64,000 nucleotides of DNA from Clarkia xantiana subsp. parviflora (Eukaryota > Streptophyta > Magnoliopsida > Myrtales > Onagraceae): assembly GCA_036873135.1 (NCBI GenBank), contig JAPTYO010000008.1:24281001-24345000 (forward strand), given 5' to 3'. The notes beneath the pieces are model-generated. The model had not been told where the DNA came from, did not search any database, and worked only from the letters and a program-made list of their open reading frames with translations. Position 1 is the stretch's first letter; every line of letters starts with the position of its first letter. The position numbers and the translations under genes were made by a program. Below are positions 1 to 10,253 of this stretch, piece after piece.

Positions 1-86
1 CATATGCAATTTGTGGAAGGTTTATTATGAAGAGTGTCATGGATTCTCTTGCCTTGAAGTTCCTTATGATGCCTCTCTAATTCCAT
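1..86 (-). CDS. possible 5' end of a host gene, first exon (partial)
   Basis: On the minus strand an ATG at 86-84 opens a frame that stays open for 28 codons to the window edge. The predicted N-terminus (MELERHHKELQG...) is charged and hydrophilic, without a signal peptide; I do not recognise the family. The support is contextual: upstream lies a CT/CA-rich stretch of about 230 bases that looks like a plant 5' leader, and a TATA box at 351-360. The first ATG met in that leader (117-115) is followed at once by TAG, a minimal two-codon upstream ORF, so 86 is the first productive start. An intron or chance ORF cannot be excluded, because the gene continues outside the window. Confidence 0.35.
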   Translation of the reverse strand, partial: MELERHHKELQGKRIHDTLHNKPSTNCI

Positions 87-360
87 AGTCAGGATTGAGG
101 GAAACTAGCTACATGCAAAAAAGTGTTTTTTTTTTTTCTTCTTCTAAGGATTGATCGAACTGAAGTGATGTTGGAAAGAGACCAAGTTGTTGTTTGGTTC
201 TTCAAGTTAGGTTGTTGTTTGTGTTTGGAGGGAGGAAGAGTGAGTTGTAGAGAGAGAGAAAGAAGGAGTGAATAGGTGATAGCTAAGGAGGGGTTGATGG
301 GTTTAATGTAGAAATGATGGGGAGGTTTAAATTGGGGTTTTGGAATTGCAATATATATAA
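87..360 (-). promoter_or_regulatory. putative promoter and 5' leader for the left-edge gene
   Basis: Read on the minus strand, 360-351 is TTATATATAT, a good plant TATA box. About 30 bases downstream begins a leader rich in CT and CAA repeats (roughly 320 to 87), with a run of CTCTCTCT near 250 and little secondary coding potential. This is the usual composition of plant 5' untranslated leaders. It contains an ATG-TAG minimal upstream ORF at 117-112, which could lower translation. This is an inference from composition and spacing only. Confidence 0.35.
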
Positions 361-936
361 GAGAAGAGGGTATATGTCAAAGACTTGGAGCAAGCTCAGT
401 GGGACACATCCATCCTTAGTAATTATAACTACCATAAACCAACAACCACCTCTTCCCTTCTTATTATTTGTTCAACAAATTAAAACATTATTCCCCAGAG
501 CACACAGTATAAATTAAAAGAAAGAAAAACATACATTTTAACAACATTAACTATCAAGCTGTGATTGATTGGATTCTTAGGAGTCTTAAATTAATATGTT
601 CATTAGAAATATCAACTATCTTAATTGTGATTTATCTGTCACATGTGATTCGATTCATTAAATTAGGGTCTCGTCCTGACACGGATTCCTGGTCACTTAG
701 CATATGAGACCATGTCTAGGACAAGTTCGGGACGGGCTACCCCATAGCGCCCTTTAGGCACTCAAAAATTTAAAAATGTATGAGTCAATTGGCCAAGCCA
801 GGGGCTCATCTGAGCCAGTCTTTTCATAGATCAGGTGACCATGTTTGGTACGGCATCGGGTCATAGCAAGCTCCCTAACAAGATGAATCGAGTCATTTAT
901 ATTGATAAATCACATTTCGGATAATTGAAATCACAT
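361..936. other. non-coding stretch, no gene seen
   Basis: AT-rich to 660, then a more GC-rich anonymous block (665-900) with short phrases such as 'gggctaccccatagcgccc' that may be an old repeat. I cannot assign it to a family and see no convincing reading frame. Confidence 0.5.
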
Positions 937-1159
937 GTAATATGGTGTGGTGGTTCAGCACCTGATCCCTTAACCAAATGTCGGGTGTTCAATCATCGCT
1001 AGTAACTATGGGAATGAAAAAATATCAATGCCCAGCACATCACCCCTTACGGGCTAACCCCGGTGCGAATGGAGATTAGTCTAGATTTGGAGTAAGCATG
1101 CTACGGGTGCTACCCTCCTGATGGGGCCCACCAAAGACGAGCCCGCGGAAAACAAAAAA
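937..1159 (+). mobile_element. tRNA-derived SINE, copy 1
   Basis: A retroposon of about 220 bp. The head carries a box-A-like segment (ggtgtggtggttcagcac) and a degenerate box B (gtgttcaatc) spaced as in an RNA polymerase III promoter. The body (gggctaaccccggtgcga ... tgctaccctcctgatggggccc) recurs at 3981-4205 and, in reverse, at 11830-12052. The tail is A-rich. The 9-mer aaatcacat flanks it on both sides (928-936 and 1160-1168), a target-site duplication as expected for LINE-mediated retroposition. SINEs encode nothing and move using LINE enzymes. Confidence 0.8.
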
Positions 1160-1265
1160 AAATCACATTTTGTTACCTATCAATCACATTTCAATTGCAT
1201 TCTCATAATTTGAAAATACACACTCTAATACTAATATTAATGGAAATAAAACGCACGTCATAAAC

Positions 1266-1299
1266 AACTTACTCGTAAAGATTTGTTTACGAGTAAGTT
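1266..1299. repeat. perfect 14-bp inverted repeat, 6-nt loop
   Basis: Positions 1266-1279 (aacttactcgtaaa) are exactly complementary to 1286-1299, around the loop gatttg. No U-tract follows and no gene ends here, so it is not a recognisable terminator. It may be the core of a small fold-back MITE. Confidence 0.7.
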
Positions 1300-2385
1300 A
1301 GAGTGTAGTCGGCGTTCATCTATTCTAACATGGATGCTCCTTCAGTTCTTTCTGGTTTGGCTTGTTCCTTATTTTTTCTATACTAATAAAGGATCATCGT
1401 CGTCTTAAAAATAAAATTATATATTATTGCAATTGGAAATAGGCTCCTTGTTGGGATAAAAGAGTGAAAATTTAAAGTAAACCCATAATAAATTAATAAT
1501 ATTGGATTGGAAGGAGATTCATTCATCCAATTATAAGTGTAGAAAGTTTGGTTATTTCTTTCACCATCATTGGTAGCAGGTCCATCGACTAATAAATATA
1601 TTGACACTGATTTAAAAATGACATGAAGTTGGATATTTTTTGGGCGCTTTGAAAATGATTAGTCCATCCACAAGCACCCTGAGCACCCACATGTGCGATC
1701 ATTACCCCCCGATTTTAGCATATCAAATTAATCATCATATATTAAAATGTTATATAGTACTTATCCATATATCAATAACACAATCAGTAATTAATATATG
1801 TTTTTAATTAAACAAACCCATCATACAAACCTTTAGCACCTCTCTATATAACTAGCAATTTGTGATGGGTCGGCCGTGCTCCTGATATAATTGAGCTACT
1901 TGTTACTTGACAGCGACGAATTTAAGAATATATTTTAAATGATAGTGTACAATTTAAAAGTATTAAATATATATATGAAATTCAGTCTACATTTTCTTTT
2001 CTAAATAGATAAGATAGATCGATATACAGTTGTATATATTGATTGGCTTAGTTAATTAGGAGGATTAATGTAAAGCTTAGAATTCGAATTAAACATCATT
2101 TAGTATGTAATTTAGCAAAACTTATACTCCTCTAATACAGTTTCTTTAGTGAAAGCAACCTTTTTAGAATGTTTTTTTTTTTTTCCAATCATAACAATAA
2201 CATATTTGTTACTGAAGTTGATCATCAGAGTGGAATTTGTCCTTGGATTCCTAGATTCTACTGGTTGTCCTTGGATTGCAATAATTTTAAGGTGCTAACC
2301 TTGAAAAGGAACAAGAGCCCATATCTAACTAATAGCTCAGAACCCCTTTATGCTGGCTACTGATATTTGGGTTTAATTTGCAAAT

Positions 2386-2480
2386 CATTTATACCAATAT
2401 ATAAATTGGCTTGGGTCCTCACCCCTAATGGGTGCCATTTATATACCAAACCGTAGAAAACCGGTCAACCTTTTAGTCTT
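2386..2480. repeat. dispersed repeat segment shared with about 7.1 kb and 10.1 kb
   Basis: The phrase 'ataccaatat' followed by 'gggtcctcacccctaatggg' recurs as a reverse complement near 7110-7175 and in direct form near 10105-10155. The 2386 and 7175 copies face each other, so they could be terminal inverted repeats of one 4.8-kb element, but I could not confirm a target-site duplication. Confidence 0.4.
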
Positions 2481-3504
2481 ACTTAACCATACCTCACCGA
2501 ACGGTGGGTAGAAGAAAACCGTCTGCGAATTCTCAAACTGCCCATTTGTCATACAACCCTCCACCGTTCGTCGCTACACAGTGTCCACCGCTCCCCAACA
2601 ACCACAGAGACCCACTGTTCGCCACTAGCCTGCCCTAAGTCGCAAAAATTCCATTACGGCATTGTTCCGATGTAACCTCGGCACCCTCATTGTCGCAACT
2701 TCTCAAAATCTCTCTACTCCTCCCCACACTCATCGGCACCCCCTCACATCCATGATTTTATAGAGAAATTGGCAACAAACTCCTGAATCTGTTGAAGAAA
2801 TTGGCAATATCACCATGAATTTATGCACTATCACAAATTCCTCTGTTTGGTGAGAGAAGTTCATATTATCGCAAGGAATATATATATATATATATATGCA
2901 GGAGGTTACCAAATCCATCCTTCGCAAATTGAAAATCATCAATTGCTTCTTTCTCAAAATCTTCAACTCTAGGTTATACTATTTGGTGAGAGAAATATAT
3001 AGTGTTGCAAGGAAATATGGAGGATAGCAAGTCCATCTTGGTAAATTGACAAACATGATGAGAGGAACTCATTACGTGGAAACTTAATCATCTACAAAGT
3101 CGGGTAACATTTAAGTTTGGGGTTTCAAGCAAATCGATGCAATTTTCACAGTTCCAATTGGAATTAACTTACACAAATATAGCAACTATATACATTTTAC
3201 AAGCATACTTGCAGTATATATATATATATATTATATTTTAAACATGTTTGTGTTAATTATAATAATATGAAAGAAACTTGTGTTTTTCAAGTAATGCTCT
3301 AACTTTGTTCTTCGGGTTATTCATGTTCTTCTTCAATCTCTTTATTATGGTAGGTTCAGTAAAAAAAAATGAATCAACTGCAGGAGGACAACGAACAACA
3401 ACCATTGAAGAAAATAGATTGGTTGTAAACAAAATTTTCTTCAATATTTGGTACCTTATATTTGCCCAATTTTGGCTATTAGTATCACATGTTTAGTTTT
3501 GCTT

Positions 3505-3735
3505 ATTTTTGGTACCATATGTTTGCCAATTGAATATTTTTGTCCGACCTTTAGTTAACCGTTAGAGTTGACCGTCAAATAGTCGCGTGATTTGCACATG
3601 ACTAATTCTAAATTTTGATTTTGTTCAGTTTAGTCTTCATATTTTTTATCTTAACTTTTTATTTTTCAATTTAGCCCTTAAACATTTTTAACCGCACTAT
3701 AAGATTAATTTAACCTAATAATGGGTCGACGTGAG
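3505..3735. repeat. single arm of a fold-back/Mutator-like MITE family
   Basis: The segment (ggtaccatatgtttg ... ttgaccgtcaaatagtc ... tttttcaatttagccc) closely matches one arm of the complete fold-back element at 56818-57582, but the opposite arm is missing. It is probably a broken copy. Confidence 0.6.
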
Positions 3736-3980
3736 TAGGTATTTAAAAATCATAAATTAGAAATATGCGTGTGCAACGCACGCGCGAAACAACTAGTGTT
3801 ATTATAATGCAACATCAACAACCAATATTTTTTAGCTTTAAAATGCAACTGATTAATTCACGTTATTAAATAATATTCATGTCAATTTTTTATTTTTTTA
3901 TTTTACTAGTCTTTATAAGATACACAAACAATATAATTTGTTTCTTGGACGCAGAGATTCATATATTCATTTTTACACAT

Positions 3981-4205
3981 GTCAATATAGTGTAGTGGTT
4001 CAGCACGCCACTCATTAATCAAGAGATCAGATGTTCAAATTCCGCTAATATTTCGGGAATAGAGAAATATGCATATATATAGTTAGCACTTTACCCCTTA
4101 AGGGTTGACCTGGTGCGAGTGAATATTAATTTAGGTGTGAACCAAATATGTTACTGATGTTGTCCTCCTGATGTGAGCCCTGTAGGACCACCCCGCTTAA
4201 AAATC
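3981..4205 (+). mobile_element. tRNA-derived SINE, copy 2 (diverged)
   Basis: Same order of blocks as the SINE at 937-1159: gtagtggttcagcac (box A region), atgttcaaattcc (box B region), accccttaagggttgacctgg, then cctcctgatgtgagccc and an A-rich end. It is more diverged, and no clear target-site duplication remains. Confidence 0.7.
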
Positions 4206-4739
4206 ATATATTTTCACTCATAATTAGAATGTAAAAATGTTTAATAAGTTTATTTTATGTGGGTAATGAAAGGGACTTAGTAGTGTAGATACAAAGGGAA
4301 TCTTCTCAAAACTCTAATAATACTTTCTCATATAACTAGTAGAGTGAGATTTTTCTCCCAGTTAATGAGTGCCACCCTCAACCTTCAATGACTTGCGTTC
4401 TAAACTTCAATTCTGGTAAGTTTTGTGAAATGTCTAGCGATCATCCCGCACTCACAATGCCAATTCAATCTGGAATAATGCCTGTTCTTCTTTATTGGGT
4501 TCTTCTTTGGTATTTTACAATTAAGTTTGTTGGATCTAATCTCATATTGGATTCTTTTTTGCATGTTTATACATTGTTATTAAAAATTTGAGTTCTCTGA
4601 GCTACTTTGGGTAGTCATGATTCTTTGTCTAGGTTTGTTGTTGCTCCCGATATGTTCCTTTAGATAGCATGCACTCGTTTATTTGGGTCTTGTTTAGTTT
4701 GCGTCTTTTTTTGTGCTTTCTCTACCCTGATTGATTGAT

Positions 4740-5985
4740 GGAGGAGGATAGTGATGTTTTCATTGGGTTGGAGGATGGTGTAGTTGATTACTTTGGAGTA
4801 GTTATTGAGGGAAAAGCCGATTCGCTGCAGATCAGAATAAACTTGAGAAGGCCTGAGCTCGTTCTGGTAAAGTTTGTGTTTCTGAAATTAACAATGGAGG
4901 TTTGAAAGGAAGAATTGGTTTCAAGAGGTAGAAGGTACACCTAGGGGAATAACTAAAATGGAAGAGGAGAGTGTGTGTGATGAAGAAGTTCATTTTGTGG
5001 AAGATGCTATGAAGGGGAGCTTGTAGGGTGTTGGAGGGTTACATTCTACCTCTCTTTCTCTTGTTGCTGAACTAGATAAATTATGGATGGATGGATGCTA
5101 CATACATACATGTAAGGAAGAGCCCCAATATAAGCTTCATATGAAGTCTTTGGAAGAGAATCGGTGTAGCAAGTAGAAGTGTTAACAACTCACAAAAGGA
5201 TCATTTCAAAACGTTCTGCTGACAATTTTGATGCAAGTGAATGAAGACCAAGCAAGAAAACTCTTACAAATGAGATGCAGTTGAGGTATAATTCAACTAG
5301 GCGGTAAAACAAAAAACATCGAACTGAAAAGAAGGAGTAAACAATCTGTGGAGGCTGGTGGTGATGAACTCTATGAATTTTTATCCATCAAGTTGTAAAT
5401 GGTTTGGGTGAATTTCAAGAATCGGTCACCAAAGAACGATAGGTATCCTTAGTTGGAACTGTCAAGGTTTAAGGTCTCCAAAATTTAATTGACCTCATTA
5501 GGAAGCATAGAGTGATGAGATGCTTTCTAATAGAAACAAAAAACAAAGAAGAATATTGTGACGGTGTTCGGCGTCGAGATGGTTTGGATTTTTGAGAAAT
5601 ATTGCTTGTCTAGGTTTGCCTTTCTTGTGAGATGATGTTGTGGGCGTAGAAATTATATGAGCATCCAATAATATCATTGACACTATAATCAAGCTTATGA
5701 ATCTTCCTGAGTTCTATATATGTTGGATTTATGGTGACCCAAACGATTGTACAATGTACGGAGATTAGAAAGAGAGCTTTCAACAAGGTGGATAGGCTCA
5801 AGGATACTGGGTGGAAAATGAGAAACAGGTTATAGCTTTGTGTAGTGAATATTAAGGATGTCTTACTTAAGAATGCATATGGAAAGAGAAAGATCAATGT
5901 TAAATGTATTGAAAAGAATGGAACTGACCTCAGAAGTATTTGTATGGGCCATAATAGCAGTTAAGCAAATGGTTATCCTTTATTT
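4740..5985 (+). pseudogene. decayed L1-type LINE, 5' part (ORF1 region and endonuclease)
   Basis: Around 5445-5560 the translation reads GILSWNCQGLRSP and, after a gap, RKHRVMRCFLIETKN. This is the start of the apurinic-endonuclease-like domain of plant L1 LINEs, which nicks target DNA to prime reverse transcription. Further on, YGDPNDCTMYGD is a later piece of the same domain. An ATG at 4739-4741 starts an acidic frame (MEEDSDVFIGLEDG) that may be a remnant of ORF1, the RNA-binding protein, but it breaks after about 55 codons. Stops and frameshifts are frequent. The reverse transcriptase that should follow is absent: sequence of other origin occupies 5990-7580, and the matching 3' part of a LINE resumes at about 7585. 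Confidence 0.65.
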
Positions 5986-5989
5986 TAAA

Positions 5990-7580
5990 TGATTCTCCAC
6001 ATTAGGCATTATCACATTCACCACTTTGATGATTGAAGGAGCCACACCCAACACATTTATCAACACACATATTCACATCAAAGGGCTTTGGATGTGCATC
6101 GACACTAGTATCCAGTTTGGTAAGGGAAAATACAACAGTAAGCTTATTGGGGTGATTTCATGATGAGTGCTGCTACACATGCAGAATTTTCCAGTGAAAA
6201 ATCTGCCGAAAGTACTCATAGTGGCATGTGTTGTAAATTCTTTGAAACCCAATGGCAGTTATAAGATAGACACAATCGAACAGGCCAATTCACAGTTTGA
6301 ATCATTACACTTTCATGATATCCATCAGAATCAGAATAGCTTTTTAGATAGGAAAACTAATAAAAAAATATGTTATATGTATTACTACAGCAAAACAAAA
6401 AAATTTAATTTCTCTGTGATGAAATCTTTGTACAAATGGCAATAGGACATGGAAGTAAAATACTAGCCCGAGATTCTAAAATAGTATTTCAAACACATGC
6501 TAGGTACAGACAGGTCAGATACACATCTTTCTTCATGCATTAAAGAGTATGTTCACATATGAAACTAATCTTCTTCTCATCTTCGCTCGACCATAACTTT
6601 CCAACAATCATCCAACATTATAGGGGCCAACGCTTTTGTTGGAGACTGTAATAGGAAACAAAAAAAAATCATTAGAAGGAATGAATGAAAATAAAAGAAC
6701 AAGATCAGTCCTTATAAGCGAAAGTGCTGACATTAATATTTGGAAAACACTTTGAGTAATTAAGCCAAGTTAGCAGTGATGATTTATCGAGTTGGATGAA
6801 TGACCATTTACACGAGATCTGGAACTCGGTATAGTTAATGATTTGTAAGTAGTTAATTAAATGTGCCACATCGTAATCTTGGAATGCCAAAGAAACAAAA
6901 TCTCAGATTATGCAAGAAAAGTAGGTGTGGGGCGGACGGAATGGGAAAGAATTCATAGGTTGACTGTCATCTTTGGGGTGTTTGAAAGGAAAACGTGTCG
7001 TATTGAACCCTCTCCTAATAAGACGGTTAATTTTTTGTTGTTGTTCCTGGTTCGATTTTTGACAGTTCAATACGGTCTAGTTTAAAGGAAGGTCCGACCA
7101 TTGCACCTCTTAAAGGGTAGGTGACTATTGGGAGTGAGGACCCAACACACTTTTATATTGGTAAAGTAGATATAAAAGAAGAAGACAACATTAATATATA
7201 TATGTGGAGGTCGTCCTTGCCCATGTATATATATTGAACAAAGTAATGTAAATCAACATAGAGTAAGGGTGCTGCGTGACTTCTTTGTGCAACAGAGAGT
7301 TAGGGCTTTTTTAAGATATACGAGAGTTTGTTAATGTAATTAGAGCATTGTGCGTAAGGTCTCTACATGTATTTTGAGAGTGAGTGCTCTATGAGGTCTC
7401 ATCTTGTAACCCTCCAGTATTGATTGTGCTAGTGAAATGCTGCTCCTCCTTTGCCTGTGGACGTAGGTCGAGTTGATCGAACCACATTAAATCTTATCTT
7501 CTCTATTGCTTTCTTTTTTAGTCTTTTTCGTGATTGTTGAGAGAAACGATCTTAAAAAGTCAAACATTTGTTGTTGTTGT
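5990..7580. other. non-coding block between LINE halves; LTR-like remnant at 7190-7525
   Basis: No convincing gene. The stretch 7380-7525 (gtgctagtgaaatgctgctc ... gtggacgtaggtcgagttga ... aaatcttatcttctctattg) has the wording of the 3' portion of a Copia-type LTR, but I could not find a partner LTR, a primer-binding site or a target duplication. Positions 7110-7175 carry an inverted copy of the repeat at 2386. Small ORFs at 6167-6445 and 6861-7085 show no family features. Confidence 0.4.
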
Positions 7581-7584
7581 TATG

Positions 7585-8466
7585 CCAATGGACAAGTAAA
7601 GTTTGGTTTGATATTCTAAGAGTGAGTGTAGATTCGGAAAACCTTAAGCGTAAAGAACAGTGTTGGTCTCTAATCTTTCACTCTGTGAAAGATAGTAAAA
7701 ATGGAAAAAAAATAATAATAATAAAGGTTTACCGAGATGATTGTGTTTGACTACTAGGGCATATGAAAGGAGAGTAATGCAGGAACTTATTAGAACAAGA
7801 AATTTGATGATGACAAAGCTATTGAATACTTCAACAGAGCAGTAAATGAATTCCTCCCACTAAAGGTAAATCTACACCCTTTGGTAAGTTCCGTGAGTCC
7901 TGTTTGTGAATGGAAAAGGCTAATTGATGGCTTTGTGAAACTTAATTGTGATGATGCGACTGATGGAGCTAGTGGGGTTTATGTTGCACTATGAAGAAAT
8001 TCTGCATGGCTGCTGTAAAATGCATTGAACCTGTGGTTATAACATTTTGATGCTGAGATTATGAAAGCAATTGCAATAGAATAAGGAGAACATTTGGCAT
8101 TTAATTCGAGATTCAAGCAAGTCATTGTGGAGTCTGATTCGTTTTTAGTGATCCAACAGTTAAAGCCCCCCCACTCTCAATTAAGATCTTAGAAGTCCAA
8201 GGCTGTGATTGACTGAATTAGAAGTTTGGCTACTGCTTTTGATCGAATTTCCTAGAGGTATATCAAGAGGGAATCAATTTCATATGCTCATTAGGTAGCA
8301 ACCAAGACAAAGAATGAGATGTATTCGGAAGGTTGGGTGTTACAACCACTATCTCTTTTTACTAAACTTCTGTTTGTTGATTGTAGACATTTATCACCTT
8401 TAATTTTTGTACTCAAGACTATTATTCTTTTGTGATAATGAAAGTAATATTTGCTTTAAAAAAAAT
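7585..8466 (+). pseudogene. decayed L1-type LINE, 3' part (zf-RVT linker and RNase H)
   Basis: The translation SKVWFDILRVSVDSENLKR, then LLGHMKGE in another frame, matches the stretch following the zinc-knuckle (zf-RVT) domain in plant LINE ORF2. From about 7905 the frame reads CEWKRLIDGFVKLNCDDATD, then FDAEIMKAIAIE and VIVESDSF: an RNase H domain with its D, E and D positions. RNase H would remove RNA from the RNA-DNA hybrid during retroposition. The end at 8440-8466 (gtgataatgaaagtaatatttgc then A8) is typical of a LINE 3' end. Several stops (for example in VYVAL*RNSAW) make it inactive. It probably belongs to the same insertion as 4740-5985. Confidence 0.65.
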
Positions 8467-8614
8467 ACTAGATACAAAGAGTATCAAAATATTCTTGGCT
8501 AACTCAAGTATTTTGTATCAAATTAATTAAGATATTTGTCTTTAATTTAGCAGATTCTCATGATATCAATTAAGATTTTTCGAGAGAATAGTTATTTTTT
8601 AGTATACTATTTTA

Positions 8615-9160
8615 GGAGTTCTCATCAGAAGAACGACACCTTTAGCATGATATATGGGTGTCAACGGGCGGGGCGGGACGGGTATCACCAAATCAGGACC
8701 CGCCCCGCGGGTCACCCATGTGGAAAAATTATTTAATTTTAGAAACCTTAAATCCTAAAATTTATGTTTGCCGCATCAAAATTCAAATCACAAATTACAA
8801 ATTTAACTTAACATTCAAATACGAATCACCAAACTCTTTAAAACTCATGTTATTTTAATTATATTACACTATAGTTTTATATAATATACATACTTTATAT
8901 ACATATGTATAACACATGCACGGGGCGGGGCGGGGCGGGTCGGCGGGGCCCCGCGACACCAAACCCGGACCCACCTCACGGGTCGCCGGTCGCGGGTCGG
9001 CTGGGCGAAAACAGGGCGGGTACCCACGGGTCGACGGGTACTCGTGACCCGTTGTCACCCATAACATGATATTGCTTACTCAACACCTAGAATAATATCC
9101 ACTCGCACAAGGTTAGTCCGTAAATGGTAAATTACTGGCCTTATGGATATAGTTTCATCC
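8615..9160 (-). mobile_element. tRNA-derived SINE remnant (minus strand), split by a MITE
   Basis: Pieces 8615-8652 (tctcatcagaagaacgacac) and 9064-9160 (ttgcttactcaacacctag ... ccactcgcacaaggttagtc) join into the reverse complement of the SINE body seen at 11830-12052. The MITE at 8653-9063 sits exactly between them. Confidence 0.6.
8653..9063. mobile_element. hAT-like MITE, GC-rich ends
   Basis: Terminal inverted repeats TATGGGTGTCAACGGG at the left and CCCGTTGTCACCCATA at the right (one mismatch) enclose 411 bp. Flanking 8-mers gcatgata (8645-8652) and acatgata (9064-9071) agree at 7 of 8 positions, the duplication length of hAT elements. Subterminal regions are runs of cggggcgggg and ggacccgcccc, in sharp contrast to the AT-rich core. 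There is no coding capacity, so it would depend on a transposase elsewhere. Confidence 0.75.
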
Positions 9161-9479
9161 CCTGAACTTGAACTTGAGATTTCTGGTTAAGAAATGAATT
9201 GATGGAGCGCTACACATTATTGCATGGTTTTATTAAGCTTGAATAGTTGATATTATGCACCTGCCAAATATCGAGAGTTTATGTCGAGTTGAATACTGTA
9301 TTGTAATATATTAATTCGGCTAACGGGCATTCTTTGAGTGACAGTGTATGTTTTTTACATTCATCGTTTCCTAATTTAATTAAGTATTTATTAAGTTAGA
9401 TAAATACTAAGTTAGTGCAAATTTAGAAAATATTTTTATTTCATATTTTAGGCTCTAGGTAAAATATATAGACTTTTTA

Positions 9480-10047
9480 TATAAATTCTTGATGGTTTTT
9501 GGTGCATCCGTTAGTTTTGACCATTAAATGGTACGTGCAAGTCACGTGTCCCACCTAAATTTTTGATTTTGTTCAATTTAGTCCCTCAAATACATCTCTG
9601 ACTTTTATTTTGTTTAATTTAGTCCTAACATTTGAAAATTGAACCCAATTAGACCTAATTGAACTCAATTGACATAGCCTCAATTGGGTTAATTAGACCC
9701 AATTGGGACTAGGTTCAAATTGATATAGCCGGACCTAGCTCTAGGCTAGGTCTGGCTAGGTCAATTTGGTTCGATTGGGTTCAATTTTAGGACTAAAATT
9801 TTAGGACTAAATTAAACAAAATAAAAGTTAGAGATGTATTTGCGTGACTAAATTGAACAAAATAAAAAATTTAGGGTGGGTGACGTGACTTGCACATACT
9901 ATTTTACGGCCAAAACTAACGGTCAACTAACGGATGGATGAAAAGCCATTAAATTTCAGACATTTGGTAACAAAAGTATACCAAAAAAAAAAAAAAACAT
10001 CTTGTACCATTCGGTCAAATATGTTGTATGAAAAGTATCTTTAACCC
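9480..10047. mobile_element. fold-back (Mutator-like) MITE, diverged copy
   Basis: The two halves are imperfect reverse complements: gatttt-gttcaatttagtcc (about 9567) pairs with the actaaattgaacaaaataaa region (about 9848), and ccgttagttttgacc (about 9509) with aactaacgg near 9912-9935. The centre is a set of inverted 'ggacctagctctaggctagg' phrases. The right end reads ...gtatctttaaccc, like the termini of the element at 56818-57582. The left terminus is worn away, so I give no target duplication. Confidence 0.6.
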
Positions 10048-10166
10048 TTTAAAAAACTTACTACAGTCAAATACATATATATTGTGAATGGCTAAAATAT
10101 CTTTATACCAATATAAAATGTGAGGGTTGTCCTCACCCCCAATAGGTACCTTTTCAACATTTTTAA

Positions 10167-10169
<3 letters not shown>

Positions 10170-10247
<78 letters not shown>

Positions 10248-10253
10248 TATATA
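10170..10253. repeat. compound microsatellite (ATT)n(AT)n
   Basis: About 60 bases of ATT repeats run directly into about 23 bases of AT repeats. Simple-sequence DNA, expected to vary in length between individuals. Confidence 0.95.

Larger units (their letters stand above)
1377..3796 (+). mobile_element. candidate non-autonomous Helitron (5' end uncertain)
   Basis: The right end is a good Helitron 3' terminus: an 8-bp GC-rich stem (3767-3774 with 3778-3785, one G.T wobble, loop aac), 10-11 bases, then CTAG at 3793-3796 followed by T. At 1377 the sequence TCTATACTAATAAAGG resembles a typical plant Helitron 5' end (TC start). The base before it is T rather than the expected A, so the pairing of these two ends is tentative. 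The interior has no Rep/helicase coding and holds older repeats, including half of a fold-back element at 3505-3735. The 3' end is more secure than the whole element. Confidence 0.35.

Noticed and set aside
937..1000. tRNA gene
   Set aside because: Boxes A and B are present, but the acceptor stem does not close and the sequence recurs with the same long non-tRNA body and A-tail: it is a SINE head.
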